The notes under the pieces were generated by a model that was given only the letters and a program-made list of their open reading frames with translations, was not told where the DNA came from and did no database searches. Below, piece by piece: positions 41,892-50,014 of a stretch of DNA of 64,000 nucleotides. The translations under genes were made by a program, and so were the position numbers. Every line of letters starts with the position of its first letter. Position 1 is the stretch's first letter. This DNA comes from SHXO01 sp964523885 (lineage in GTDB: Bacteria; Pseudomonadota; Gammaproteobacteria; Burkholderiales; SHXO01): NCBI GenBank assembly GCA_964523885.1, contig CAZFYX010000002.1:6974-70973 (forward strand). The letters run 5' to 3'.

Positions 41892-41974
41892 GCTCTCCGC
41901 CTGTTCTTGTGTCGCCGCGGCGGTAGTGTAGCGGCTCTGGCGGGGCGGCGGGCATGCAGTGAGCGACAGTCCCG

Positions 41975-42361
41975 TCAGACGCCCACCTCGCGGAACACCT
42001 CCCTGGCCACCCGGAAGCTGTCCAGCGCCGCGGGTGCCCCGCAGTAGACCGCCGCGTGCAGGAAGATCTCGCGGATCTCCTCCTTGGTCACGCCGTTGTT
42101 CAGTGCCCCCTTGAGGTGGATGCGCAGCTCGTGCGGACGGTTGAGCGCGGTCAGCATCGCCAGGTTGAGCATGCTGCGGGTCTTGCGCTCCAGCCCGTCG
42201 CGGGCCCAGGTGGCGGCCCAGCAGTGCGCCGTGACGTACTCCTGCAGGGGACGGGTGAAGTCGTCGGCGCTGCCGACGGCATTGTCGACGTACTCCGACC
42301 CCAGCACCTCGCGGCGCACCTTCAGTCCCCGTTCGTACAGCGCGGTCTCTGCAGCATCCAT
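41975..42361 (-). CDS. Carboxymuconolactone decarboxylase family protein (PcaC-like)
   Basis: The 128-residue protein is of the CMD family. GLKVRREVLGSEYVDNA at the start and TRSMLNLAMLTALNRPHELRIHLKGALNNGVTKEEIREIFLHAAVYCGAPAA are typical of the PcaC branch rather than the AhpD branch, because the CxxC pair of AhpD is absent. PcaC decarboxylates 4-carboxymuconolactone in the protocatechuate pathway; no other pca genes are in the window, so the substrate is open. An AGGGAGAT ribosome binding site precedes the ATG. Confidence 0.88.
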   Translation of the reverse strand: MDAAETALYERGLKVRREVLGSEYVDNAVGSADDFTRPLQEYVTAHCWAATWARDGLERKTRSMLNLAMLTALNRPHELRIHLKGALNNGVTKEEIREIFLHAAVYCGAPAALDSFRVAREVFREVGV

Positions 42362-42431
42362 GGCGATCTCCCTTGGTTGATGGCGTGCCGGGCGATCATA
42401 GGCGAAGGCCGCACGGACCGCGCGTATCCCG

Positions 42432-43289
42432 CTAGCGCCTGGTCACCACGACCTCCAGGTACTCGCCCGGCACCACGAGACTGTTCCGTCCGCCAACGTT
42501 GAGGCGCTCCAGCAGCGCGATGATGTCGTCCCGCAGTGCATGCTGGCCCGCCGCGTCCAGGGCGGCGAATGCCTTGTGCGTCGGGCCGTAGTAGTCGCGG
42601 AAGATCTCGACCCAGTGCCCGGCGGAGCGATAGCGGAAGTTGAAGTTGCGGCGCTCGGTGCGGATGTCGGCGGCCTGGGGACCGAACAGCTCCACCAGGT
42701 GCGTCTCCGTGCCCCAGAGCGCGGGCGACTGCAGCCCGGCCGGCGGCGGCACGTGCCGGCCGATGACCTTGAACAGCTGGCCGATGAACCCTTCCGGCGT
42801 CCAGTTCGCCAGGCCGATGCGGCCGCCGCTGCGGGTCACGCGCAGCATCTCCTGCGCGGTGCGCGCGTGACGCGGCGCGAACATCGCGCCGAAGGTCGAC
42901 ACGACCGCGTCGAAGCTGCCATCGGGGAAGGGCAGGTTCTCCACGTCCGCGGTCTTGAACTCGACGGCCAACCCGTCCGCCTGTGCCCGTGCCCTGCCCT
43001 TCTCGAGCAGCTCCGGGACGTAGTCCGTGGACGTGACCTGCGCGAACCGCCGTGCGGCCGCGAGCGTGGCGTTGCCGTTGCCGGCGGCGACGTCGAGCAC
43101 GCGCTCGCCGGAACGGATGTCCATGCTCTCGGCCAGCGACTCGCCGACGATCTGCAGGGTCACTCCGATTACGGCAAAATCCCCGCTCGCCCACGTCGCC
43201 TGCTGGCGCTGCTTGATCGCGTCGTAGTCGGGGGCGGGTCGGGTATCCTGCGCAGTGCTGGACGGCGTACGGGTGTCGATCGTTTGCAT
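42432..43289 (-). CDS. SAM-dependent class I methyltransferase
   Basis: The 285-residue protein has the Rossmann-type methyltransferase motif I VLDVAAGNGNATLAAARR, acidic motif II, and motif III-like DGSFDAVVSTFGAMFA of the UbiE/Methyltransf_11 group. The C-terminal third (HWVEIFRDYYGPTHKAF) is like that of proteins often annotated as UbiE-type or cyclopropane-like methyltransferases of unknown substrate. The ATG at 43287-43289 has GAGGAG at seven bases. It is divergent from an AraC regulator across 150 bp, which may control it. Confidence 0.88.
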   Translation of the reverse strand: MQTIDTRTPSSTAQDTRPAPDYDAIKQRQQATWASGDFAVIGVTLQIVGESLAESMDIRSGERVLDVAAGNGNATLAAARRFAQVTSTDYVPELLEKGRARAQADGLAVEFKTADVENLPFPDGSFDAVVSTFGAMFAPRHARTAQEMLRVTRSGGRIGLANWTPEGFIGQLFKVIGRHVPPPAGLQSPALWGTETHLVELFGPQAADIRTERRNFNFRYRSAGHWVEIFRDYYGPTHKAFAALDAAGQHALRDDIIALLERLNVGGRNSLVVPGEYLEVVVTRR

Positions 43290-43439
43290 GGCGATGCTCC
43301 TCGAAGTGTTGACTGGTTCACAGATGTCCACGAGAGCAGACCTGCACATTCTTCCCGCGCGCCGTCAGCGCTGCTCCACCCTGCGTCGTCCCGGCTTGCT
43401 CGCGCGTCCGGCGATGCGCGGGCAGCGCTGAGCGCAACC

Positions 43440-44474
43440 ATGCCGCACGACACCCTGTCCGACGTCCTGCGCTTCGTGCGGCTGCGCGGCGCCGTCTTCT
43501 ACTACATCAGCTCCGGACAGGACTGGGCGGCCGAAGCGCCGCCCGCACACGAGATCGCGCCCGCGGTGATGCCGGGTGCCGATCACGTCATGGAATATCA
43601 CGTGATCACCAAGGGCAGCGGCTGGGCCGCGATCGTGGGCCAGCCCCCGGTGCGCCTGGCCGAAGGCGACATCGTGGTGTTCCCGCACGGGGATCCGCAT
43701 GTGATGTCGAGCGCACCGCACCTGCGCCCGGCGCCGTCGGGCACGGAGTGGTACTTCGCCACCCGCGACGTCGCCCGGCCGCTCCCCATCGCCATCCAGG
43801 GCGTGGACGATCTGTCGTTCGGAGCCTGCGTGCCGGATGCGCCGAACAACATCGTGTGCGGCTTTCTCGCCTGCGACCTGCGCCCCTTCAACCCGCTCAT
43901 CGCTGCACTGCCGCGCCTGCTGCATCTGCCCGGCGACGCCGAAGGCAGCTGGATCGCGCCAGCGCTCTACCAGGCCGTGCGGGCATCGCAGAACCAGCAG
44001 CCGGGCAGTGCCGCGCTCCTGGAGCGACTGAGCGAGATGATGTTCGTCGACGCCGTCCGGCGCTATGCCGAGCGCCTGCCCGCGCAGAGCGGCGGCTGGC
44101 TCGCGGGGCTGCGCGACCGGTACGTGGGGCGCGCACTCGCCCGGCTGCACGCCGATCCCGCCCGCGACTGGACCATCGAGGTGCTCGCCGGCGAGGTCGC
44201 ACTGTCGCGCTCGGCGCTGTATGACCGCTTCGTGCAGCTGGTCGGCCAGCCTCCGATGCAGTACCTGACGCAGTGGCGCATGCAGCTTGCGGCGAAGCTG
44301 CTGCGCGAGAGCCGGGCACCGGTCGCTTCGATCGCCCTCGACGTGGGCTACGACTCCGAGGCCGCCTTCTCGCGCGCATTCAAGCGGGTGACGGGCAAGC
44401 CGCCGGCCGCCTGGCGCCGCGCCGCCTCGGACGATGCCTGCGCCCCCCCGGCGCTGTCTGCGTCGCTCACCTGA
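43440..44474 (+). CDS. AraC family transcriptional regulator
   Basis: The 344-residue protein has an N-terminal cupin_6 sensor domain (HVMEYHVITKGSGWAAIVG, LAEGDIVVFPHGDPHVM) and a C-terminal AraC DNA-binding domain with two helix-turn-helix motifs (IEVLAGEVALSRSALYDRFVQLVG; PVASIALDVGYDSEAAFSRAFKRVTGKPPAAWRR). Members of this cupin_6 group usually regulate a neighbouring oxidoreductase or methyltransferase gene. Its likely target is the divergent methyltransferase gene. No Shine-Dalgarno is obvious before the ATG at 43440. Confidence 0.9.
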   Translation: MPHDTLSDVLRFVRLRGAVFYYISSGQDWAAEAPPAHEIAPAVMPGADHVMEYHVITKGSGWAAIVGQPPVRLAEGDIVVFPHGDPHVMSSAPHLRPAPSGTEWYFATRDVARPLPIAIQGVDDLSFGACVPDAPNNIVCGFLACDLRPFNPLIAALPRLLHLPGDAEGSWIAPALYQAVRASQNQQPGSAALLERLSEMMFVDAVRRYAERLPAQSGGWLAGLRDRYVGRALARLHADPARDWTIEVLAGEVALSRSALYDRFVQLVGQPPMQYLTQWRMQLAAKLLRESRAPVASIALDVGYDSEAAFSRAFKRVTGKPPAAWRRAASDDACAPPALSASLT

Positions 44475-44566
44475 GTCGGGTCCCGGTCCGGTCCGGAGGG
44501 CGGAACGGCACGTGCTGCCGATGCACCCGTCCCGATCGTCCCGGCGATATCGCCGCCGCGCGAGCT

Positions 44567-45700
44567 ATGCCGCCCCGCTCCCTCACGCACGCCCTGCTTC
44601 GCTGCGCGCTCCCGTTGTTCGCCGCCCAGGCTTCGGCTGCCGCCCTGGCCGCAGAGGTGCGCAGCCTGCGGCTGGGCAACGACACCTTCGTCATGGGCGA
44701 CGAAGTCGAGCTGCGCCGCACCATCGCAGGGGATGCGATCGTGGGCGCTGGGCGGGTGGTGCTCGACGCCACGGTCGCCGGCGATGCGATCGTCAGCGGA
44801 GGGCAACTCACCCTCGGCGGAGATGTGGGGGAGGACATGTACGCAGCGGGCGGCCGTGTCGATCTCGCCTCGGCGGTGGCGGGCAACGCGCGGGTCGCGG
44901 GCGGGGAGGTGCGCCTGCTGCGCTCCGGCAGGGTGGCGCAGGGCTTGAGCGCGGCCGGCGGCCGCATCGCCATCGACGGCGAGGTCGGCAGCTACGCCCA
45001 GCTGGTGGGCAGCACGATCACGATCGACGGGCACGTCGACGGCGACGTGTACGTGGTGGGGGCAGCGCTGCGCATCGGGCCCGCCGCCCGCATCGACGGC
45101 GACGTCACCTTCCGCGGCCCGCAGGCCGCGCAGATCGAACCGGGCGCAACGATCCTGGGCCCGGTGCGCAACATCATCGTCGATCGCGAACGCTGGCAGC
45201 AGAGGGCGCTGATGGCAGCTGCAGCGATCGCGGGCATCTGGTTCGTGGGGTGGACGCTCGCGGGGGCGTTGCTGATTGCCGTGTTTCCACGTGCGACGCG
45301 ACGAGTCACCGAGACTGCACGCTCACGCCCCGCGCTTGCGCTGCTGATCGGCGCGCTTGCTGCACTCGCGCTCCCCGCCCTGGCAGCGTTCCTGCTGGCA
45401 ACGGTGGTCGGCATCCCGCTCGCGATCCTCGCGGTCCTGCTCTACCTGCTGCTGGTGCCGCTCGGCTACCTCGCCGGCGTGGCGACCACCGGCGACTGGC
45501 TGCTGCACCGGCGGGCGCACCCGCCGCCACGCACGCTCGCGCGCGTGGGCATGTTCGTCCTGATGCTGATCGTGGTGACCGTGCTGGTGGCGATCCCGCT
45601 GGTCGGGTGGTTGGCGGGACTGCTGCTCTGGCTGCTGGGAATGGGGGCGATCCTGCTCGCGCCACGCCGAGGGCCCGGGGCCGCGCCCGCCAGTGCCTAG
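44567..45700 (+). CDS. Bactofilin-like repeat protein with C-terminal membrane domain
   Basis: The 377-residue protein has a signal peptide (MPPRSLTHALLRCALPLFAAQASA), then about 190 residues of short-period beta-helix repeats (GDAIVGAGRVVLDATVAGDA, GGQLTLGGDVGEDMYAAGG, and similar) as in bactofilin/polymer-forming proteins, and finally four or five hydrophobic helices (about 205-365). The combination of an exported beta-helix with a multi-span membrane domain is found in uncharacterised envelope proteins. A role in envelope organisation is plausible but not shown. It converges on the next gene with a gap of six bases. Confidence 0.8.
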   Translation: MPPRSLTHALLRCALPLFAAQASAAALAAEVRSLRLGNDTFVMGDEVELRRTIAGDAIVGAGRVVLDATVAGDAIVSGGQLTLGGDVGEDMYAAGGRVDLASAVAGNARVAGGEVRLLRSGRVAQGLSAAGGRIAIDGEVGSYAQLVGSTITIDGHVDGDVYVVGAALRIGPAARIDGDVTFRGPQAAQIEPGATILGPVRNIIVDRERWQQRALMAAAAIAGIWFVGWTLAGALLIAVFPRATRRVTETARSRPALALLIGALAALALPALAAFLLATVVGIPLAILAVLLYLLLVPLGYLAGVATTGDWLLHRRAHPPPRTLARVGMFVLMLIVVTVLVAIPLVGWLAGLLLWLLGMGAILLAPRRGPGAAPASA

Positions 45701-45706
45701 CGTTCG

Positions 45707-46759
45707 CTATTCGCCCAGCGCCGCGAGCACTCGCGCGAAGAAGGCGTCGGCGTGGTCGGCATCGATCCACCGCACCACCAGCACCATGCGCCGCCCGGGT
45801 TCGATCCAGGTGAAGGAGCTGCCGGCGCCGATCGCGAAGCAGCTCGACTCGGGGACGCTCGGGAACACGCGGCGCCCCGCATTGAGCCAGACGAGGTAGC
45901 CGTAGAACGGGGCGATGGCGCACGGAGCGCGCATCCGGCGCACCCATTCCGGCGACACCACCTGGCAGCCGTTTGCGCGCCCATCGTCGAGCAGGATCTG
46001 GCCGATCCGGGCCTGGTCCACACTGGAGATGGACACGCCGCCCCCCCAATGCGTCCCACCCGGCACCGACTGCACCCGCTGCCCGTCCAGTTCGATCCAC
46101 GCGTCGTCGTACCCGACCCATTGCCAGTTCGTGCTGGCGCCGACGGGTGCCATGATCGCCTCCCGGAAGACTTCCGGAAGCGGGCGCCGGAATAGGTGCA
46201 GCAGCGCGAGCGACAGCTGGTTGATGCGGACGTCGTTGTACTCCCAGAACGTGCCCGGCTCCTGCAACGGGCGCGCATCGCCCTTGCGCCCAGCAGCGGC
46301 CACGCCCTGGAATTGCAGGGTCCGGTAGCGATCCACCTGGTCGGGCACGCCGAAGCACGATCCTTCCCATTCGCTGGTCTGCTGCAGCAGGTGCTCCCAG
46401 GTGACGTGCGCGTTGCGACCGCTGTCGAAGCCGATCCCGCGCACGCGCGCGCCGACCGCCTCGTTCACGTCAGGCAGCAGCCCGCGATCGTGCGCGATGC
46501 CGGCAAGCAGCGCGAGGTAGGTCTTCGCCACGCTGAAGGTGAGGTCCGCCCGCTCCGGCTCGCCCCACGATGCGATCGTCCGACCTTCGACCAGCACCGT
46601 CCCCGACACGCCGCCGCGCGCGTGCACCGGTCCACGCAGGCGGTTCCACGGCGGCGGATCCTGCTGGTGGATGCCGAAGCCCGGCCCGGCCTCCCGCGTC
46701 CACGGTGTTTCGTGCGCGATGGCGAACCGGATCGCTTCCTGGAGCTTGTGCTGGTCCAT
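45707..46759 (-). CDS. Serine hydrolase, beta-lactamase/penicillin-binding fold
   Basis: The 350-residue protein belongs to the beta-lactamase-related (class C-like, EstB/PBP4*) family. The SxxK motif is FSVAKTYLAL with Ser76 and Lys79; the YxN-type motif is likely WEYNDVRINQL; GAGSSFTW near the C-terminus occupies the KTG position. No signal peptide is seen, which argues for an esterase or amidase acting in the cytoplasm rather than an antibiotic-degrading enzyme. It lies four bases downstream of the M14 peptidase gene and is probably co-transcribed with it. Confidence 0.88.
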   Translation of the reverse strand: MDQHKLQEAIRFAIAHETPWTREAGPGFGIHQQDPPPWNRLRGPVHARGGVSGTVLVEGRTIASWGEPERADLTFSVAKTYLALLAGIAHDRGLLPDVNEAVGARVRGIGFDSGRNAHVTWEHLLQQTSEWEGSCFGVPDQVDRYRTLQFQGVAAAGRKGDARPLQEPGTFWEYNDVRINQLSLALLHLFRRPLPEVFREAIMAPVGASTNWQWVGYDDAWIELDGQRVQSVPGGTHWGGGVSISSVDQARIGQILLDDGRANGCQVVSPEWVRRMRAPCAIAPFYGYLVWLNAGRRVFPSVPESSCFAIGAGSSFTWIEPGRRMVLVVRWIDADHADAFFARVLAALGE

Positions 46760-46763
46760 CTCG

Positions 46764-48458
46764 CTAACCCAGTTTCACTTCCGCCTGCACCTGCCCGGCG
46801 CGTTCGTGCCGCGCGGTGATCGCGACGGTGCCGCCGCGCGGTGCGTGCACCACCCACTCGACCTTCGCGCGCTCCTCGGTCGTGTCGCCGCCCCATCCGC
46901 CCCAGCTGCTGGGCGTCGCGGGCTTGTAGGCGCGGCCCTCCAGCTGGCCGATCTCCTCGCGCACCAGCCCGGTGCGCAGGCTGGCGCCCTCGGGCAAGGC
47001 GAGTTCGCAGATCACGCCGCGCGTGAGCTTGTTGTTCAGCGCGCGCTTCGTCACGTAGCTGGGCAGCCAGCCGGTGTTGTGCACGATCACGCGCACCCGC
47101 CAGGTGTCCCCGCCGAGCGCTTGCGCGGATGCTTCGAACAGCTCCAGGCGCGGCGAGATCAGCAGCTGCCACACCAGCCACTGCGGGAACTTCGCGACCT
47201 CGCGCTCGAGCAGCGCGTGCGGTGGATTGCTCCAGGTGTAGAGGCTGTCCCAGCCGCCGAGCTCGACCGGCCCCAGCTGCGGATGGTCGAACGGATACCA
47301 CGCCACGAAGCCCCTGCTGCCGAGCACCCGGTCGTTCCAGTCCAGCAGCTTGAGATCGTCCTCGACCGGATGCTCGCGGTACCAGTCGATGAACTTGTAG
47401 TCGGTGATCCCGGCGTCGCGCTGCGGGCTCCAGATCTCGACCGTCCAGGCGAACACCCCGCGGTGGTCGTACATCCAGTCATCGAACGAGCCGGTGATGA
47501 CTTCCTTCGGGTGATAGCGGAAGTCGTGGTACACGGAGATGTTCGGGTAGCCGGTCACCTCGGTGCCCCTGGCGCCGATCCTCTGGTAGGTCCAGAGATC
47601 CTCCGCCGGCAGGGTATCGTCGGCGTGATGGGAATACGGGCGCAGCAGCACCCCGCTGTAGGTGTGGAAGGTGATCGCGCCGGTCAGGTTGAAATGCTTG
47701 CCGACGAACTGCAGCGCGGCGTGCACCTCGGGCTCGGACCCGGGAAAGGGCCCGGCGCCGTACTGCTCGTGCTCCTGCCGCCAGCCCGCGGGGAAGTTGC
47801 GGTTGAGGTCGAGCTGCTCGCGCCGCGGCCGCATGCGCAGCGTTGCGCCGTCGTAGTCCTCGACCAGGCCTTCGGGCAGCAGGCGGTAGTACTCGCCGCC
47901 CTCCTCCACCGGATCGCGCCGCACCAGCAGGCGCGGATCGCGCTCGCTCACCTTCCACGGCCCGTTCGGGTCGCGGATGCGCATGGTGAGCATGCGCCCG
48001 TCACCGTCCACATCCTGCCGCACCAGGCCGCCGATCGGGACCTCGTCGTACGGATAGGGCCGGGTGCTCGAGCGGATCAGGCGTGGCACATCGGCCAGGG
48101 CCCACTCCGCGCCGTCCGGATTCAGCCTGGGGCAGATGTAGAAGGCACGGGTGTCGAGGCAGCGGGTGATGTCCGGATCGCGGCCGTAACCGGACAGCAG
48201 GGTCTGCAGGAGATAGAGGCACGCCGCGGAGCCTGCGACCTCGGTCGCGTGGATGTTGCCGTCCACCCAGAGGGCGGGCTTGTCCTGCGCCGGGCCGGTG
48301 GAGAACCGGGTGACCGTGACCAGCCAGATGTCGCGGCCCTCGAAGCTGCGCCCGATCGACTCCAGGCGCAACAGGTCCGGCCGCTCGCGCGCCGCCTCGG
48401 CCAGCAGGCGCGTGAGGTCCGCGTAGCGGTAATAGGTGTCGAAACGCAGGTCCGGCAT
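46764..48458 (-). CDS. M14 family zinc carboxypeptidase
   Basis: The 564-residue protein has an N-terminal M14 peptidase domain. Zinc ligands are His70 and Glu73 in GNIHATEVAG and His265 in TFHTYSG. Arg220 in LDLNRNFP binds the substrate carboxylate, and Glu341 in WTVEIWSP is the probable catalytic base. The C-terminal 150 residues form an extra beta-rich domain (VRVIVHNTGWLPSYVTKRAL). No export signal is seen. Together with the downstream serine hydrolase it suggests a small peptide-degrading unit; the substrate is unknown. Confidence 0.9.
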   Translation of the reverse strand: MPDLRFDTYYRYADLTRLLAEAARERPDLLRLESIGRSFEGRDIWLVTVTRFSTGPAQDKPALWVDGNIHATEVAGSAACLYLLQTLLSGYGRDPDITRCLDTRAFYICPRLNPDGAEWALADVPRLIRSSTRPYPYDEVPIGGLVRQDVDGDGRMLTMRIRDPNGPWKVSERDPRLLVRRDPVEEGGEYYRLLPEGLVEDYDGATLRMRPRREQLDLNRNFPAGWRQEHEQYGAGPFPGSEPEVHAALQFVGKHFNLTGAITFHTYSGVLLRPYSHHADDTLPAEDLWTYQRIGARGTEVTGYPNISVYHDFRYHPKEVITGSFDDWMYDHRGVFAWTVEIWSPQRDAGITDYKFIDWYREHPVEDDLKLLDWNDRVLGSRGFVAWYPFDHPQLGPVELGGWDSLYTWSNPPHALLEREVAKFPQWLVWQLLISPRLELFEASAQALGGDTWRVRVIVHNTGWLPSYVTKRALNNKLTRGVICELALPEGASLRTGLVREEIGQLEGRAYKPATPSSWGGWGGDTTEERAKVEWVVHAPRGGTVAITARHERAGQVQAEVKLG

Positions 48459-48481
48459 GCCGGGGCCGGCCGGCGGCCGGG

Positions 48482-48613
48482 TCAGCCGCGCTTGCCTGCC
48501 GGCTTGGCCTCGGCTGGCTTCTTCGCCCGGCCCGGGCGGGTCTTGCCGTAGGAGCCGTTGTAGATCTTGCCGCGACGGGTGCGGCGGTCGCCCTTGCCGT
48601 TGGTATGCTGCAT
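48482..48613 (-). CDS. Small ribosomal protein bTHX
   Basis: A 43-residue, very basic protein. The segment GKGDRRTRRGKIYNGSYGKTRPG matches the bTHX (THX/S31) peptide that binds at the head of the 30S subunit. The C-terminus is a Lys/Ala/Pro-rich tail typical of betaproteobacterial forms. The ATG lies behind GAGGA-containing sequence. It is easy to miss because of its size. Confidence 0.88.
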   Translation of the reverse strand: MQHTNGKGDRRTRRGKIYNGSYGKTRPGRAKKPAEAKPAGKRG

Positions 48614-48687
48614 GGAGGAGTCCTCAGGGTGCGTTCGTCTGCGAAGGCCGCGATTCTAAAGGCATCCGCGGGAATGCGCCATGGCCG

Positions 48688-48903
48688 CTACCGCGGCACA
48701 CGCCCCAGCTGCTTCATCTCGAGCACCAGCACGTCGCTGCCATGCTGGTGCGCCTCGACCTGGAACTCCACGTCGGTCTGCTCGAACATCTTGACCACCC
48801 AGGCGATCGCCTCGTCGCGCGTGCGCGCGCTCGCGGCATAGCGCCCTTCGACCCGCATGCCGGTGGCGCGGTTGTGCGCCTTGACCGACACGATCCATAA
48901 CAT
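48688..48903 (-). CDS. Small conserved-looking protein of unknown function
   Basis: A 71-residue protein with a GGGAGAG ribosome binding site before the ATG at 48901-48903. The sequence has a mixed alpha/beta appearance: MLWIVSVKAHNRATGMRVEG, a helix with EAIAWVVKMFEQ, then VEFQVEAHQHGSDVLVLEM. Codon use (strong GC at third positions) is that of a real gene. No motif or family is recognised. It lies between bTHX and the divergent alpha/beta hydrolase. Confidence 0.65.
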   Translation of the reverse strand: MLWIVSVKAHNRATGMRVEGRYAASARTRDEAIAWVVKMFEQTDVEFQVEAHQHGSDVLVLEMKQLGRVPR

Positions 48904-49153
48904 CGCCGCTCTCCCGCAAGACCAAGGCCGCAAGGCTAGCGTGATGCTCAGGGCGGACGTAATGAGTGCAACTCCCGAGTATCCGCAAGCCGACACCACG
49001 CCATCAACCCGTGGGGCATCGGTCTGCGACCGGCTGCGCGAATCGACGGCGTGGACTGCCGGCACCACATCCCGTTCCCGACTGCGGCCGCGGCCGGTTC
49101 CGGAGCGTGCGGTAAGATCGGCTGCGATACCCCACATCCGGGAGACACAAGCG

Positions 49154-50014
49154 ATGACCATCGCGCTCGAGCATGGCTGGGCCCGCCTGTCCCAGGTCGT
49201 CATGCACTATCGCACCGCCGGCACCGGCGACCCCGTCGTGCTGCTGCACGGCTGGCCACAGACGTCGCACGAGTGGCGCCATGTCATGCCGCTGCTCGCG
49301 CCGCGCCACCGGGTGCTCGCGCCCGACCTGCGCGGGCTGGGTGATACCACACGGCCCCTGGACGGTTACGACAGTCGCACGATCGCCACCGATGTGGCCG
49401 AGCTGGTACGGCACCTGGGCATCGAGCGCTACCACCTGGTCGGGCACGACTGGGGCGGACCCACGGCGTTCGCGCTGGCCTGCCTGCAGCCGGCAGCGGT
49501 GCGCACGCTGACCATCGTGGATGTCACCGTGCCGGGCATCGGACCGGACCTCTCGCAGGGCGGCAAGCGCTGGCACCACGCCTTCCACATGACGCCGGAC
49601 CTGCCCGAGCGGCTGGTGGAGGGGCGCGAGCGCGACTACCTCGAATGGTTCTACCGCGAGTTCTCGTGGCAGCCGAGCGCGATCACGTCCGCGGACGTCG
49701 ACGAATACGTGCGGACCTACGCGCAGCCCGGCGCCATGCGTGCAGGCTTCGCCTATTACCGCAACATCCCGCGCAACATCGCCGACAACCGCGCCCTGCG
49801 CGAATCGGGCTTCCGCCTGCCCATGCCGGTGCTCGCGGTCGGCGGCGCGCGCATGGAAGCCCGCGGCCGCGGCGCCGAGCCCGAGCAGTCGCTGCGGGAG
49901 ATCGCCGGCAACGTGGAGGGCATGGTGGTGGCGGAGAGCGGGCACTTCGTGCCGGAGGAGCAACCCGCCGTGCTCGCCCAGCGGCTGCTCGCGTTCTTTG
50001 CCGCCGCCAGCTAG
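49154..50014 (+). CDS. Alpha/beta hydrolase with Asp nucleophile (epoxide hydrolase/dehalogenase-like)
   Basis: The 286-residue enzyme has HGWPQTSHEWR (oxyanion region), GHDWGGPTAFAL with nucleophile Asp99, and ESGHFVPEEQP with catalytic His264. An Asp nucleophile with the HGWP motif points to epoxide hydrolases or haloacid (fluoroacetate) dehalogenases rather than esterases. YREFSWQPSAI in the cap domain is typical of soluble epoxide hydrolase-like proteins. A GGGAGA ribosome binding site precedes the ATG. Its stop TAG overlaps the stop of the convergent glycosidase gene in a shared CTAG. Confidence 0.9.
   Translation: MTIALEHGWARLSQVVMHYRTAGTGDPVVLLHGWPQTSHEWRHVMPLLAPRHRVLAPDLRGLGDTTRPLDGYDSRTIATDVAELVRHLGIERYHLVGHDWGGPTAFALACLQPAAVRTLTIVDVTVPGIGPDLSQGGKRWHHAFHMTPDLPERLVEGRERDYLEWFYREFSWQPSAITSADVDEYVRTYAQPGAMRAGFAYYRNIPRNIADNRALRESGFRLPMPVLAVGGARMEARGRGAEPEQSLREIAGNVEGMVVAESGHFVPEEQPAVLAQRLLAFFAAAS

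Noticed and set aside
41975..42361. An AhpD-type peroxidase
   Set aside because: The CxxC pair needed for AhpD activity is missing; the sequence fits the PcaC branch.
45707..46759. An antibiotic-resistance beta-lactamase
   Set aside because: Although SxxK is present, there is no signal peptide, and the gene is coupled to an M14 peptidase; an esterase or amidase role is more likely.
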